Below the pieces are notes generated by a model. That model was not told where the DNA came from. It worked only from the letters and a program-made list of their open reading frames with translations, and ran no database searches. From assembly GCA_024637045.1 (NCBI GenBank), contig JAGXFX010000015.1:1-64000 (forward strand): DNA of 64,000 nt, in the 5' to 3' direction. The translations under genes and the position numbers were made by a program. Below are positions 7,823 to 15,893 of the stretch, piece after piece. The stretch is from Soehngenia sp. Lineage in GTDB: Bacteria > Bacillota > Clostridia > Tissierellales > Tissierellaceae. Each line of letters begins with the position of its first letter. The first letter of the stretch is position 1.

Positions 7823-7934
7823 AAAAAAACAAAAGCTGCCATGCTTTCACATAGCAGCTGAACAATCGTAGCCATAAGGCTTTAGACTTCTTGCTTTGCG
7901 CCCTTAGCTTTCACTAAGTTTGCCTTTTTTATGT
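7823..7934 (-). promoter_or_regulatory. Class I c-di-GMP riboswitch with terminator (array copy F, most distal)
   Basis: The core reads GGCAAAC, P2 CTTAGT/GCTAAG with a GAAA loop, and GGGCGCAAAGC, followed by the same P3 and terminator as the other copies. It lies 191 bases upstream of copy E and next to the best promoter candidate of the array. Confidence 0.88.
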
Positions 7935-7946
7935 TCTTCTAGTGTA

Positions 7947-7976
7947 TATATACCACCTATTCAAATACTTAAACAA
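7947..7976 (-). promoter_or_regulatory. Promoter candidate for the four-riboswitch leader
   Basis: On the minus strand TTGTTT (7971-7976), 18 bases, TATATA (7947-7952, preceded by TGG) lies directly upstream of copy F. The remaining bases 7977-8066 hold no other recognised element apart from a short palindrome near 8020-8040. Confidence 0.5.
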
Positions 7977-8066
7977 GTATGTTCCTAAAGAAAAATTCAA
8001 ATATTGTAGCAAGACGCCTCATAGAGCATATATGCTCATTTCACACAAAAGATTAATTTTAAACAA

Positions 8067-11024
8067 CTATAGAGTCTCGTTGGTTTCAATTGGTGATGAT
8101 GGCAATACAAGGTTACCTGATAAGTCTCTTATATATGATGGTGAATCAATTACTCTTACTGCATATTCTGATTCAACTGATGTGCTTTTAGGTGAAATAA
8201 TCAGCGTATCAGGATAGCTTGAATCCAGAGTGGTTGCATATTCATCTTCGCTTAAAATCTTATTGTCTGCAAGTCTTGTAACTTCAATATCTCTTCTGTA
8301 TAGGCTAGAGCCATCGTCCTCAAGGTCCTCACTGAATTCAATTTCCAGATTACCATTTCTAATGTCAACTCTGTTGCTGATAAGCATCGGAGCTACTTCG
8401 TCATGAACGTCGAAGCTTCCGTATGCAACGCCAGTGTTAATAGATGTCCTTATATCATTTCCTCGTACAATGGATGCATCTCCATCCTCTAAAGTAGTTA
8501 CTGATTCGCCAAGTATTATTGTTACAACATTTGTTCCATCAGCTATAACTCTTGAAATATCTATACCATCAAAGTCAAAGTCAGCAGCCGCTGCTTCGAT
8601 AATAGGCATGTTGAATTTCACTTTAACAACCTCTGGTTCAGTTAGTACTGCCTTCTTTCCAGGAATTGAGCTATAGTAATCCACAACATTAGCTTCACCA
8701 GTGGAGCTTTCATCAAACTCCAAACTTAATAGCAACGGATTGGTAAGGTTTCCAGCTACGCTTCTTAGACCAACAACATCAAGATTTGTTAGATTGTCTT
8801 CCATTCCAACCATTGTCTCTTCACCTAGAATTGTATCTGGGAGAGTAAGAGTCAGGGTATTTCCTGCATCATCAAGATATATGTTTGTACCAGAAGATAG
8901 TGGAAGTTCAGAACCATCAAAAGTCATTACATAGTTTGATGTGTAGCTAACACTTTGTCTGTCCATTTCCTTGTCAAACTCCATTACGATTATATTGCCA
9001 TATCCTGTGTAGTTAAGAAGCCTTGGTCTTCCAAGATCTTTCATTTCCAGAGTAATTCTGTAATCCTTGATTGTGGTTCCTGATAGGTCCTTTACTCCTG
9101 ATATATCCAGTCTAAGATCTCCCGCTGGAAGTGTTGTATAGAGCTCAAGTGTAAATTCTCTGCCTTCTCCGGTCACCTGTCTGATAAATATGTTCCTATC
9201 GCTTGAATCTTTCAAACTGTAATATGATGTATCATTAGCTTTTACATTCTTATTGTATGTTACTCTGATTGTTTTTCCATCTTCTGAAACTATTGCGCTT
9301 AAGACTTCAGGATCTCTTGTCTCATCCTTTGGAGTAAGTTTAAATTCCTTTATTTCCATCATGTTTCCCCAATAGTCTGCAAAGGTGTTGACATAAAGGG
9401 AAATTTCCTTTGTAGGAAGTGGTTGTTTTTCAAATAATCCCACTACCTTGTTTCCGTCGATAATTATTTCATCAGCATAATTTATGCTGATTCCTTCCCT
9501 CTGGAATATATTGCTTCCCTGAGTTGCGGAAGTATCAATATTCTCTGAGAATACTAAAACAACTCTTTCTGTTGTTACATTGATACTGTCAACTTCAGGT
9601 GCAACTTTATCCCTGTCAACTTTAAACTGTCTGTAATCAACATTCATCCTCTTGCCTGAGTAATCTTCCAGTCCAGAAGTCTCAATGGAATAGATTCCTG
9701 ATTGAAGGACAGTACTGGTTGAACTGTAGCTTAAGGTTATGTGGTTATTCTTTAGCACAGGATTTCCAAGAGTGTTTGTTTGATTGAAGCTAAAGTTGTT
9801 CATTGTTGGTATTGTTCTTATTGGTTCTGAGAAATATATTCTTATTCCCTTGTAACCAAGCACATCAATACCTGTTACTCTAGGAGCGTCATCATCAGAT
9901 GCACCAAACGCTTCGTTTATATCAAGGGCCTCTCCTGATTCTGAAAGGATATTGGTAGCTTTGATTGTGTATTGATTCTTATCAGTCATTATTCCATTAA
10001 GTACCAAGACGATTGTCCTGTCACTGTCTTCAAATCTTACATTGTTGATTGTACCTGCACTTGTTGAATAATTGTATGTTGATGATGCAAGTGTTGTATC
10101 AACTGCTTTATTGAATTCGAGTTTTACTTCCTTAAGATTGTCTGCATAAACATCTGTCAAATCAAACTGTACGCTTGAGATTCTAAATGACTTATATGAT
10201 GTTGCTTTTGTATCTGTATAGTATCTGTATTCGTATTCACCTAAAACAAGACCATCCACATCAAAGCTGAAATCTCCGTCAAGATCCAATGGAATATCAT
10301 AGTTCTGGGAAATTCCCTGAGATGTTGATTTAGGTCTTATGTTAAGGTAGAGTTCATCTATTTGGGCATCATTTACTCTTCCACTGAATGTTACCTTATC
10401 GCTTTTGATTATGTATGTTTCAGTAATGTCGATTGGATTAAGTCCAAGCATAGCAGCAAGGGGAGTAGAACTCCCCTTCATATTTAAGCTTAATGCATTT
10501 ACAACCATTGCAGCTACCTGGCCTCTGTTAAGTGTGGCATCCTTTGAAAAGCTAAGGCCTTTCATAATTCCGATACTCTGTGCAAAGGCAGGAACACCGT
10601 GCCAATCCTTTGCTTCTTCGTTGTATCCAAGTGACCTTAAAAGAACTGTCTGAAACTGCTGAACAGTTACTCCCTGCTCAACTCCGAACTGTCCGTTGTT
10701 ATCTCCCTGAATAAGCCCTTCATCCCTTGCCCATAAGATATATGGGATATAGAAGCTGTGTGTCGGCTTAAGATCCGGGAAGGTATTACTTGCAACATAG
10801 GTCTTTGCATCGTCTTCCTCGCCGTAAAGCCTTGAGATAAGTACTACCATTTGCTCCCTTGTAAGACCCTGTTCAAGCATAAGATTTCCTTGCAGGTCTC
10901 CCTGAAGAACTCCAAGATCCTTTAGGAAGTCACCTTCTTTGGTGTAGGGACTTGCTGCTGATATCGGTGTAGCCAAACCCAGAAGCATTGTTAATGCAAG
11001 GGCTAAAGACAATATTTTTTTCAT
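8067..11024 (-). CDS. Large SLH-domain S-layer-type protein with Ig-like repeats
   Basis: A 985-residue exported protein. After a signal peptide (ending near PISAAS) come three SLH-like modules (about 28-190, e.g. LTREQMVVLISRLYG and LNRGQVAAMVVNAL) that bind secondary wall polymers. The rest is a long series of beta-sandwich modules, many with the 'VTYNKNV', 'EFDKEMD' or 'VFSENID' pattern of Big/SbsA-type Ig-like domains that recur in S-layer proteins. There is no LPXTG motif. Start ATG with AAGGAGG 9 bases upstream. It has no riboswitch, unlike its neighbours. It could be the main S-layer subunit or a secondary SLH protein; length and architecture favour a structural role. Confidence 0.85.
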   Translation of the reverse strand: MKKILSLALALTMLLGLATPISAASPYTKEGDFLKDLGVLQGDLQGNLMLEQGLTREQMVVLISRLYGEEDDAKTYVASNTFPDLKPTHSFYIPYILWARDEGLIQGDNNGQFGVEQGVTVQQFQTVLLRSLGYNEEAKDWHGVPAFAQSIGIMKGLSFSKDATLNRGQVAAMVVNALSLNMKGSSTPLAAMLGLNPIDITETYIIKSDKVTFSGRVNDAQIDELYLNIRPKSTSQGISQNYDIPLDLDGDFSFDVDGLVLGEYEYRYYTDTKATSYKSFRISSVQFDLTDVYADNLKEVKLEFNKAVDTTLASSTYNYSTSAGTINNVRFEDSDRTIVLVLNGIMTDKNQYTIKATNILSESGEALDINEAFGASDDDAPRVTGIDVLGYKGIRIYFSEPIRTIPTMNNFSFNQTNTLGNPVLKNNHITLSYSSTSTVLQSGIYSIETSGLEDYSGKRMNVDYRQFKVDRDKVAPEVDSINVTTERVVLVFSENIDTSATQGSNIFQREGISINYADEIIIDGNKVVGLFEKQPLPTKEISLYVNTFADYWGNMMEIKEFKLTPKDETRDPEVLSAIVSEDGKTIRVTYNKNVKANDTSYYSLKDSSDRNIFIRQVTGEGREFTLELYTTLPAGDLRLDISGVKDLSGTTIKDYRITLEMKDLGRPRLLNYTGYGNIIVMEFDKEMDRQSVSYTSNYVMTFDGSELPLSSGTNIYLDDAGNTLTLTLPDTILGEETMVGMEDNLTNLDVVGLRSVAGNLTNPLLLSLEFDESSTGEANVVDYYSSIPGKKAVLTEPEVVKVKFNMPIIEAAAADFDFDGIDISRVIADGTNVVTIILGESVTTLEDGDASIVRGNDIRTSINTGVAYGSFDVHDEVAPMLISNRVDIRNGNLEIEFSEDLEDDGSSLYRRDIEVTRLADNKILSEDEYATTLDSSYPDTLIISPKSTSVESEYAVRVIDSPSYIRDLSGNLVLPSSPIETNETL

Positions 11025-11264
11025 GGAATCAATCCTCCTTGTTCTTTATTCCTCATGATTGTATTATACAATAAATACAGGCTTAAAGATATTACAATTG
11101 GGTTAAACTGTTAGATTGAGGGATTCCGAAGAGTGCTATATATACAGCAACTAAATCCAGAAAAATTTAGTGACATAAAAACGTCTAGAATTTAGCAATA
11201 AACGAATGAAAGAGTTTCAATTGCGTGCTACTTATGATAAGATGTAATTAGTAATAATAATTTT

Positions 11265-11375
11265 GGGCAAACTTATTGAAAGATAAGGACCCAAAGCTAC
11301 GGGCCTAAAGAAATATCAATGGTAGCCGGGTTATAACAATGCGTTTCTTAAATTGTATCCATTTGGATACAATTT
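11265..11375 (+). promoter_or_regulatory. Class I c-di-GMP riboswitch upstream of SLH gene
   Basis: Plus strand: GGGCAAAC, P2 CTTAT/ATAAG with GAAA in its loop, GGACCCAAAGC, GGGCCTAAAG and ATGGTAGCCGGGTTA, a GEMM-I pattern at 11265-11333. It carries C where nearly all members have G (GACCC for GACGC). A palindrome (ATTGTATCC/GGATACAAT, 11352-11372) follows with only a weak T tract, so control could be by termination or translation. In the divergent region 11025-11264 nothing else was recognised. Confidence 0.75.
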
Positions 11376-11415
11376 AATTATCTAGGAAATAAACACATGA
11401 ATAAGGAGGGATTAT

Positions 11416-13587
11416 GTGTTAAAAAGATGGATGGTAATTGCACTTTCATTGGTAATGGTTTTTAGTATGATGCCAATAGGTGCATATGCTGAAACAATAA
11501 CTTTTAGCGACATGCCAGATGACTGGTCAACAGCTGCTCTTCAAAGCGCAGTGGACAATGGTCTTCTTAATGGTGCTAATGGTAAGATTATGCCACAAGA
11601 AAATCTTACAAGAGCACAGATGGCAGCAGTAATCAACAGAGCATTTGGAGCAGAGAATGTAGCAGTACTAGCAGATTTTGATGATGTGGTAGCGTCTGAT
11701 TGGTTCTTTTTGGATATGGCCAAAGCTGTTGCGATGGGAACATTCCAAGGCAGTGGCAACATGCTCAACCCAGATGACTCAATTACAAGAGAACAAGCAT
11801 TTGCAGTAATTGCAAGAGCTCTTAATCTTGGGACATCAACAGTTGCACCGGTAGGATTCTCTGATCTTTCAGAAATATCAACATGGGCAACAGGAGAAGT
11901 GTATTCACTTGTCAACAATGGATACATACAGGGATCAAATGGAATGCTAAAGCCACAGGGATACATAACAAGAGCTGAATTTGCTCAGGTTATGCACAAC
12001 ATTATTAATGAATATGTGAATGAAGCTGGTGAATATTCACTAAATGTAGAAGGAAATCTTATGATAAATACTCCAGGAGTTACTCTATCAAGTTCAATGA
12101 TAACTGGCGATTTGATTATTGGAGATGGAGTTGGAGAAGGAGAAGTTGTCCTTGATGATGTTAATGTTACTGGAAGACTCCTAGTAAGAGGTGGCGGAAC
12201 AGACTCCATAGTAATCACTGGAGATTCTGTGATAGGTAGCATTACAATAGCAAAAGTCGATGGTGCTGTTAGAATTTATGCAGAAGACGGAACAGAAATT
12301 GGTGAAGTTGTAGTAGATGGAAAAGATGATGTAATGTTGGAAGGAACATTTACTAATGTTACAATATTATCCAATGATATTACTGTTTGGGCAACAAATG
12401 CAACAATTAATACTGCAACAGTAGCAGGTAATGACACAAGTGTAATAGTAGGAGAAGGATCGACTGTTGAAAAGCTTGTTCTTAAAGGGGCAAGAACTAA
12501 AGTAGAAGTATCTGGAACAGTTGCACAAATCCTAGTAGAAGAATCAGCAGAAGACACAGTAATCACTGTTGATCAAGACGGAGAAGTAGAAGAAATAATA
12601 GTTAACAGCCCTGGAACTCTAATAGAGGGTGAAGGGATAGTAAAGGAAGTACTAGTCAATGCTGATAATGTAGCAGTAGAAACTGAAGGAACAAAAGTTT
12701 CAGCCGCAGAAGGTACAGAAGGAGTAATGGCTGGAGATGAAGAAGTTGAAGCAGGAGAATCTCTTGAAGTAGGAAAGGTAGCAGTAGTCGAAGCACCACG
12801 TTCCGGAGGCGGCAGTGGAGGATCAACTACGCCACCAGTTGATGAAGAAGCTACAATCCTCAAGGTAGCAACTTTTGCAGCTATAACAGTAACAGTAGGA
12901 GACGAAGTGGTACTACCTGAAACTGTAGAAGCAACCTACGATGATGGAACAACAGGATCAGTTGCAGTAGTATGGGATCCAGCAGTAGTTGACACAACAA
13001 TTGTAGGAACAATAGAATTCACTGGAACAATTGAAGGAACAGAATTAACAGCAGGATATACAGTAGAAGTAGAAGCAGCACCAGTAATCACGATGAATCA
13101 TGAACTATTGGATCTTTCGAATCCAGAATTTCTTGATGATGAAGGATATTTCCTAAATATGGGTTTTGAAGTGAATAGAGACTTGGATTTAACCAATGCA
13201 TATGTACAGTTTATCTCTTACTATGAATACAAAATCAATGATGAAGTAAATAATGATGAAGTAAATATAGTAAACAATTCAAGTGGAGATCCTTTTGCAA
13301 GAAGTAAAGAGTGGGGCTTTATAAGATATGGGGAGGATTTAGCAAATCCTGAATCTCAGCCTACTGTTTTGGAAGCAGGAACACAATATTTCTTTGCAGG
13401 AACAGGAAACACTAATGAAAGGTTGTATTCTCTTTCTGAGTTAGCAGCAGGGACAGAGTACGAAGTTAGAGTTGTTTATCTAATAGATGATGATTTTACA
13501 TGGGATGATTTTGTATGGGATGATTATTTGGATGATTCAGCAACCTATACAAAAACCTATTCAGACTGGGTAGTATATACGAGATAG
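11416..13587 (+). CDS. SLH-domain surface protein with beta-helix and Ig-like domains
   Basis: A 723-residue wall-bound protein. Signal peptide to about residue 25 (ending AYA), three SLH modules (about 27-195; LTRAQMAAVINRAFG, ITREQAFAVIARAL, ITRAEFAQVMHNII), then a Val/Thr/Gly-rich region (about 205-450) of regular short strands like a beta-helix. A Gly/Ser linker near 460 precedes a Big_4-type Ig-like domain containing YDDGTTGSVAVVWDP. A C-terminal domain of about 170 acidic, aromatic-rich residues is unrecognised. Start is GTG at 11416, 6 bases after AAGGAGG; an overlapping ATG at 11414 is out of frame. The c-di-GMP riboswitch just upstream implies control by the same signal as the LPXTG genes. 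Confidence 0.85.
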   Translation: MLKRWMVIALSLVMVFSMMPIGAYAETITFSDMPDDWSTAALQSAVDNGLLNGANGKIMPQENLTRAQMAAVINRAFGAENVAVLADFDDVVASDWFFLDMAKAVAMGTFQGSGNMLNPDDSITREQAFAVIARALNLGTSTVAPVGFSDLSEISTWATGEVYSLVNNGYIQGSNGMLKPQGYITRAEFAQVMHNIINEYVNEAGEYSLNVEGNLMINTPGVTLSSSMITGDLIIGDGVGEGEVVLDDVNVTGRLLVRGGGTDSIVITGDSVIGSITIAKVDGAVRIYAEDGTEIGEVVVDGKDDVMLEGTFTNVTILSNDITVWATNATINTATVAGNDTSVIVGEGSTVEKLVLKGARTKVEVSGTVAQILVEESAEDTVITVDQDGEVEEIIVNSPGTLIEGEGIVKEVLVNADNVAVETEGTKVSAAEGTEGVMAGDEEVEAGESLEVGKVAVVEAPRSGGGSGGSTTPPVDEEATILKVATFAAITVTVGDEVVLPETVEATYDDGTTGSVAVVWDPAVVDTTIVGTIEFTGTIEGTELTAGYTVEVEAAPVITMNHELLDLSNPEFLDDEGYFLNMGFEVNRDLDLTNAYVQFISYYEYKINDEVNNDEVNIVNNSSGDPFARSKEWGFIRYGEDLANPESQPTVLEAGTQYFFAGTGNTNERLYSLSELAAGTEYEVRVVYLIDDDFTWDDFVWDDYLDDSATYTKTYSDWVVYTR

Positions 13588-13776
13588 TCTAAGTAGTAAT
13601 CTTGTACGAATTTAGTTAAAAACAGCAAAAATAGAATTTTAATCACAATATGCTCCCCTTGTAGTAGACAGTCAGGACAATAAGACTGTAACTTCAAGGA
13701 GGAGTATTTTTTATGTAAAAAAAATCAAAGGTAGACAAAAAAAGAGACTGTAAATAATTTGATGTATACGATATCT

Positions 13777-13823
13777 CCAAAATAATGACCTGTCAATACA
13801 AAATACTTGCAAGTCATTATTTG
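13777..13823. repeat. Inverted repeat before mscS
   Basis: CCAAAATAATGAC and GTCATTATTTGG flank a 22-base loop and could form a long AT-rich stem. No T tract follows. The rest of 13588-13869 is AT-rich; 13640-13760 has an isolated AAGGAGGAG followed by ATG-TAA and may be a decayed mobile-element end, without coding capacity. Confidence 0.5.
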
Positions 13824-13869
13824 GTAATCTTCACAAATTTTGGGTATACGGGTTGCAGGAGGGATGCTT

Positions 13870-14664
13870 ATGGAAAACATATTAAACTTAATGGTAATAC
13901 CATTTGTAAAAAACGTAGCACTGGCAATAGTGGTACTTTTAGTCGGACTTATTGTTATAAGAAAAATTGCGGAGATAGTAGGGAAACGGGTTGAAAAATC
14001 AAAGATGGATGACACGCTGAAGCCTTTTATGATGTCACTTATAGGTGGAATTCTCAAGGTATTGTTGATAATCAGTGTAGTAGGAATTCTGGGGGTTGAA
14101 ACCTCATCATTTGTTGCTGTAATAGCTGCTGCAGGTTTTGCTATTGGTCTTGCATTCCAGGGATCTCTTTCAAACTTTGCAGGTGGAGTACTTCTACTGA
14201 TAGTACGACCAATCAAGGTTGGGGATTACATCGAATCAAATGGATTTGGCGGAACAGTTGAGCAAATCGATATACTTAACACAACTCTAAAGACTCCTGA
14301 TAACAAAGTGGTATATATTCCTAATGGGGACTTGTCAAACTCAACTATAGTAAATTACTCAATAAAGGAAACAAGAAGAGTTGACTGGAAGTTTGGCGTA
14401 GGATATGAGCAGGATGGAGAAAAGGTGAAGATAGTCTTAAATGAGATTGTGAATGCACATCCACTTGTTCTCAAGGATCCTGAGGTATTTGTAAGAATGA
14501 GTGAGCACGGTGACAGTACAGTAGGATATACTGTTAGAGCATGGGTAAATGCACCGGATTACTTTACAGTTTTCTTTGATGTAATGGAAACAGTAAAGAG
14601 AAGATTTGACGAGGAGGGTATATCAATACCATATCCTCAAATGGATATTCATATGCCGAAGTAA
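13870..14664 (+). CDS. mscS: MscS-family small-conductance mechanosensitive channel
   Basis: A 264-residue inner-membrane channel that releases solutes on osmotic downshift. It has an N-terminal helix, a second helix (VALAIVVLLVGLIVIRKI), and a pore helix rich in Gly/Ala (VAVIAAAGFAIGLAFQGSLSNFAGG). The conserved beta domain follows (VGDYIESNGFGGTVEQIDILNTTL, PNGDLSNSTIVNYS), then the cytoplasmic alpha/beta domain. Length fits the short MscS class (about 280). The ATG at 13870 has AGGAGG 7 bases upstream; upstream in-frame TTG and ATG codons are less well placed. Monocistronic with its own terminator. Confidence 0.92.
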   Translation: MENILNLMVIPFVKNVALAIVVLLVGLIVIRKIAEIVGKRVEKSKMDDTLKPFMMSLIGGILKVLLIISVVGILGVETSSFVAVIAAAGFAIGLAFQGSLSNFAGGVLLLIVRPIKVGDYIESNGFGGTVEQIDILNTTLKTPDNKVVYIPNGDLSNSTIVNYSIKETRRVDWKFGVGYEQDGEKVKIVLNEIVNAHPLVLKDPEVFVRMSEHGDSTVGYTVRAWVNAPDYFTVFFDVMETVKRRFDEEGISIPYPQMDIHMPK

Positions 14665-14671
14665 GTCAAAG

Positions 14672-14698
14672 GAGCAGGAATAAAACCTGCTCTTTTTT
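14672..14698 (+). terminator. Rho-independent terminator of mscS
   Basis: GAGCAGG and CCTGCTC arms with a 7-base loop, followed by six T. Confidence 0.88.
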
Positions 14699-14753
14699 GT
14701 AGTTCTTTTTTAATCCATTTGTTACTCTTCTGTTACCTCTTGATATTCTCCCA

Positions 14754-14762
14754 TTGGTATAA
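14754..14762 (+). promoter_or_regulatory. Extended -10 promoter element
   Basis: TGGTATAAT, 34 bases before the start of the next gene; one of the recurring GGTAT-type elements in this window. Confidence 0.45.
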
Positions 14763-14795
14763 TGAAGTTGTCAAAATGATTAAGGAGGAAACAAA

Positions 14796-15773
14796 ATGTC
14801 AAATATGAAAAGATTCTTGTCTTTGGGACTAAGCCTAGCAATGGTCCTTACAGGAGGAACAATGGCTTTTGCAAATGAAATGGATGAAACAGATGTGGAA
14901 ACAATATCAGCACCAATTGAGGAGCAGGAATTCGAGTATATCAGATTCGAAGGAGTAGTTGAAGAAATCGATGAAACTGAAGACTCCTACAGAATTCTGG
15001 TTAAGAAGGATACAGATGAAGGACTTGATGCCCTCTATGCATATATAACTGAGGATATGCTGCTATTAAGTGAAAAGAATATGGATGCTGCTGCTAAAGA
15101 GGATATTGAAGTAGGTATGGATATATCAGTAATTTATCATAAGACAACAGTTATGGCTTTAAGTTATCCGCCACTTCTTGGACCGGATGTAGTTGTTCTT
15201 CATGACGGAGCGGAGCATTCAACATACGTTGAATATTTTGATGATGAGCTTTTAAGTGCGGATGGATCATTGAGGCTAAATCTTGCTGATGAAACAGAGA
15301 TTGTGGATTTCAACGGGAATGCTCTAGCAAAAGAGGACGTCTATGGAAGAGATCTTGTTATATTCTACTCAATAGTAATGACAAGCCATCCAGGTCAAAC
15401 TACACCACATAAGATTATTGTAATGCCTGAAAGAGAAGAAGAGGCTCCAGATGCAGCCATTATTCTTACAGAAGAAGTAATAACAATTGATGAGGGTGTG
15501 AGTATGATTCCTTTAAGAATGGTTGCAGAAGCTTTGGGATTTGAAGTAACCTGGAATGCTGAGGATAAATCTATTGAGGTTGTAAGGGGACCTAACTGGT
15601 CAAAACTTACAATTGATAGAAATGTATATAACTTTGCTAAAATGCTTGTTAAGCTTGAGTCAGCTCCTGTTCTTATAGATGGAAGCACTTATGTGCCAAT
15701 GTCATTTGCTGAGCAGGTACTTCAGGCAAATGTTGAAATCAGTGAAATTGGAAGCGTGATAATAACTGAATAG
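14796..15773 (+). CDS. Exported protein with copper-amine-oxidase N-terminal-like domain
   Basis: A 325-residue protein with a signal peptide (ending near MAFA). The middle (about 45-215) is an unrecognised beta-rich domain. The C-terminal third (about 228-325) matches the Cu_amine_oxidN1 stalk-like module common in clostridial envelope proteins: IPLRMVAEALGFEVTWNAED, then a weak second half with GSTYVPMSFAEQVL. No metal-enzyme residues are evident, so this is a structural or binding module, not an oxidase. AAGGAGG lies 7 bases before the ATG. Followed by its own terminator. Confidence 0.78.
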   Translation: MSNMKRFLSLGLSLAMVLTGGTMAFANEMDETDVETISAPIEEQEFEYIRFEGVVEEIDETEDSYRILVKKDTDEGLDALYAYITEDMLLLSEKNMDAAAKEDIEVGMDISVIYHKTTVMALSYPPLLGPDVVVLHDGAEHSTYVEYFDDELLSADGSLRLNLADETEIVDFNGNALAKEDVYGRDLVIFYSIVMTSHPGQTTPHKIIVMPEREEEAPDAAIILTEEVITIDEGVSMIPLRMVAEALGFEVTWNAEDKSIEVVRGPNWSKLTIDRNVYNFAKMLVKLESAPVLIDGSTYVPMSFAEQVLQANVEISEIGSVIITE

Positions 15774-15787
15774 TTTCTCCTTGTGGG

Positions 15788-15828
15788 CCGATTGAAATAT
15801 TACAAGAATATTTCAGTCGGCATTTTGT
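15788..15828 (+). terminator. Rho-independent terminator
   Basis: CCGATTGAAATATT and AATATTTCAGTCGG arms around ACAAG, followed by a T-rich stretch. Confidence 0.8.
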
Positions 15829-15847
15829 TGTATTATTATGGTGTAAG

Positions 15848-15853
15848 GGGTAT
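15848..15853 (+). promoter_or_regulatory. GGGTAT-type -10 candidate
   Basis: GGGTATAC, 41 bases before the next start codon; GTTGTA lies 15 bases upstream as a possible -35. Confidence 0.4.
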
Positions 15854-15893
15854 ACATAATATGCAAGAGAGATATATAAAGGAGGTCTTTAAA

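Noticed and set aside
7250-7934. A regularly spaced repeat array that could be read as CRISPR
   Set aside because: Repeats are about 105-110 bases with a 190-base period, and contain the GEMM-I core plus terminators. No short identical repeats with unique spacers and no cas genes are present.
8010-8066. Terminator for the large SLH gene on the minus strand
   Set aside because: GAGCATATATGCTC is palindromic, but no T tract follows on the minus strand.
13640-13760. Possible insertion-sequence remnant (AAGGAGGAG then ATG-TAA, with a TGTAGTAGACAGTCAGGAC string)
   Set aside because: It looks like an end of an IS3-type element, but no transposase fragment longer than about ten codons and no matching inverted end could be found.
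14796-15773. Copper amine oxidase
   Set aside because: Only the stalk-like N-terminal module is present; no catalytic Tyr/Asp or copper-His residues of the oxidase domain occur.
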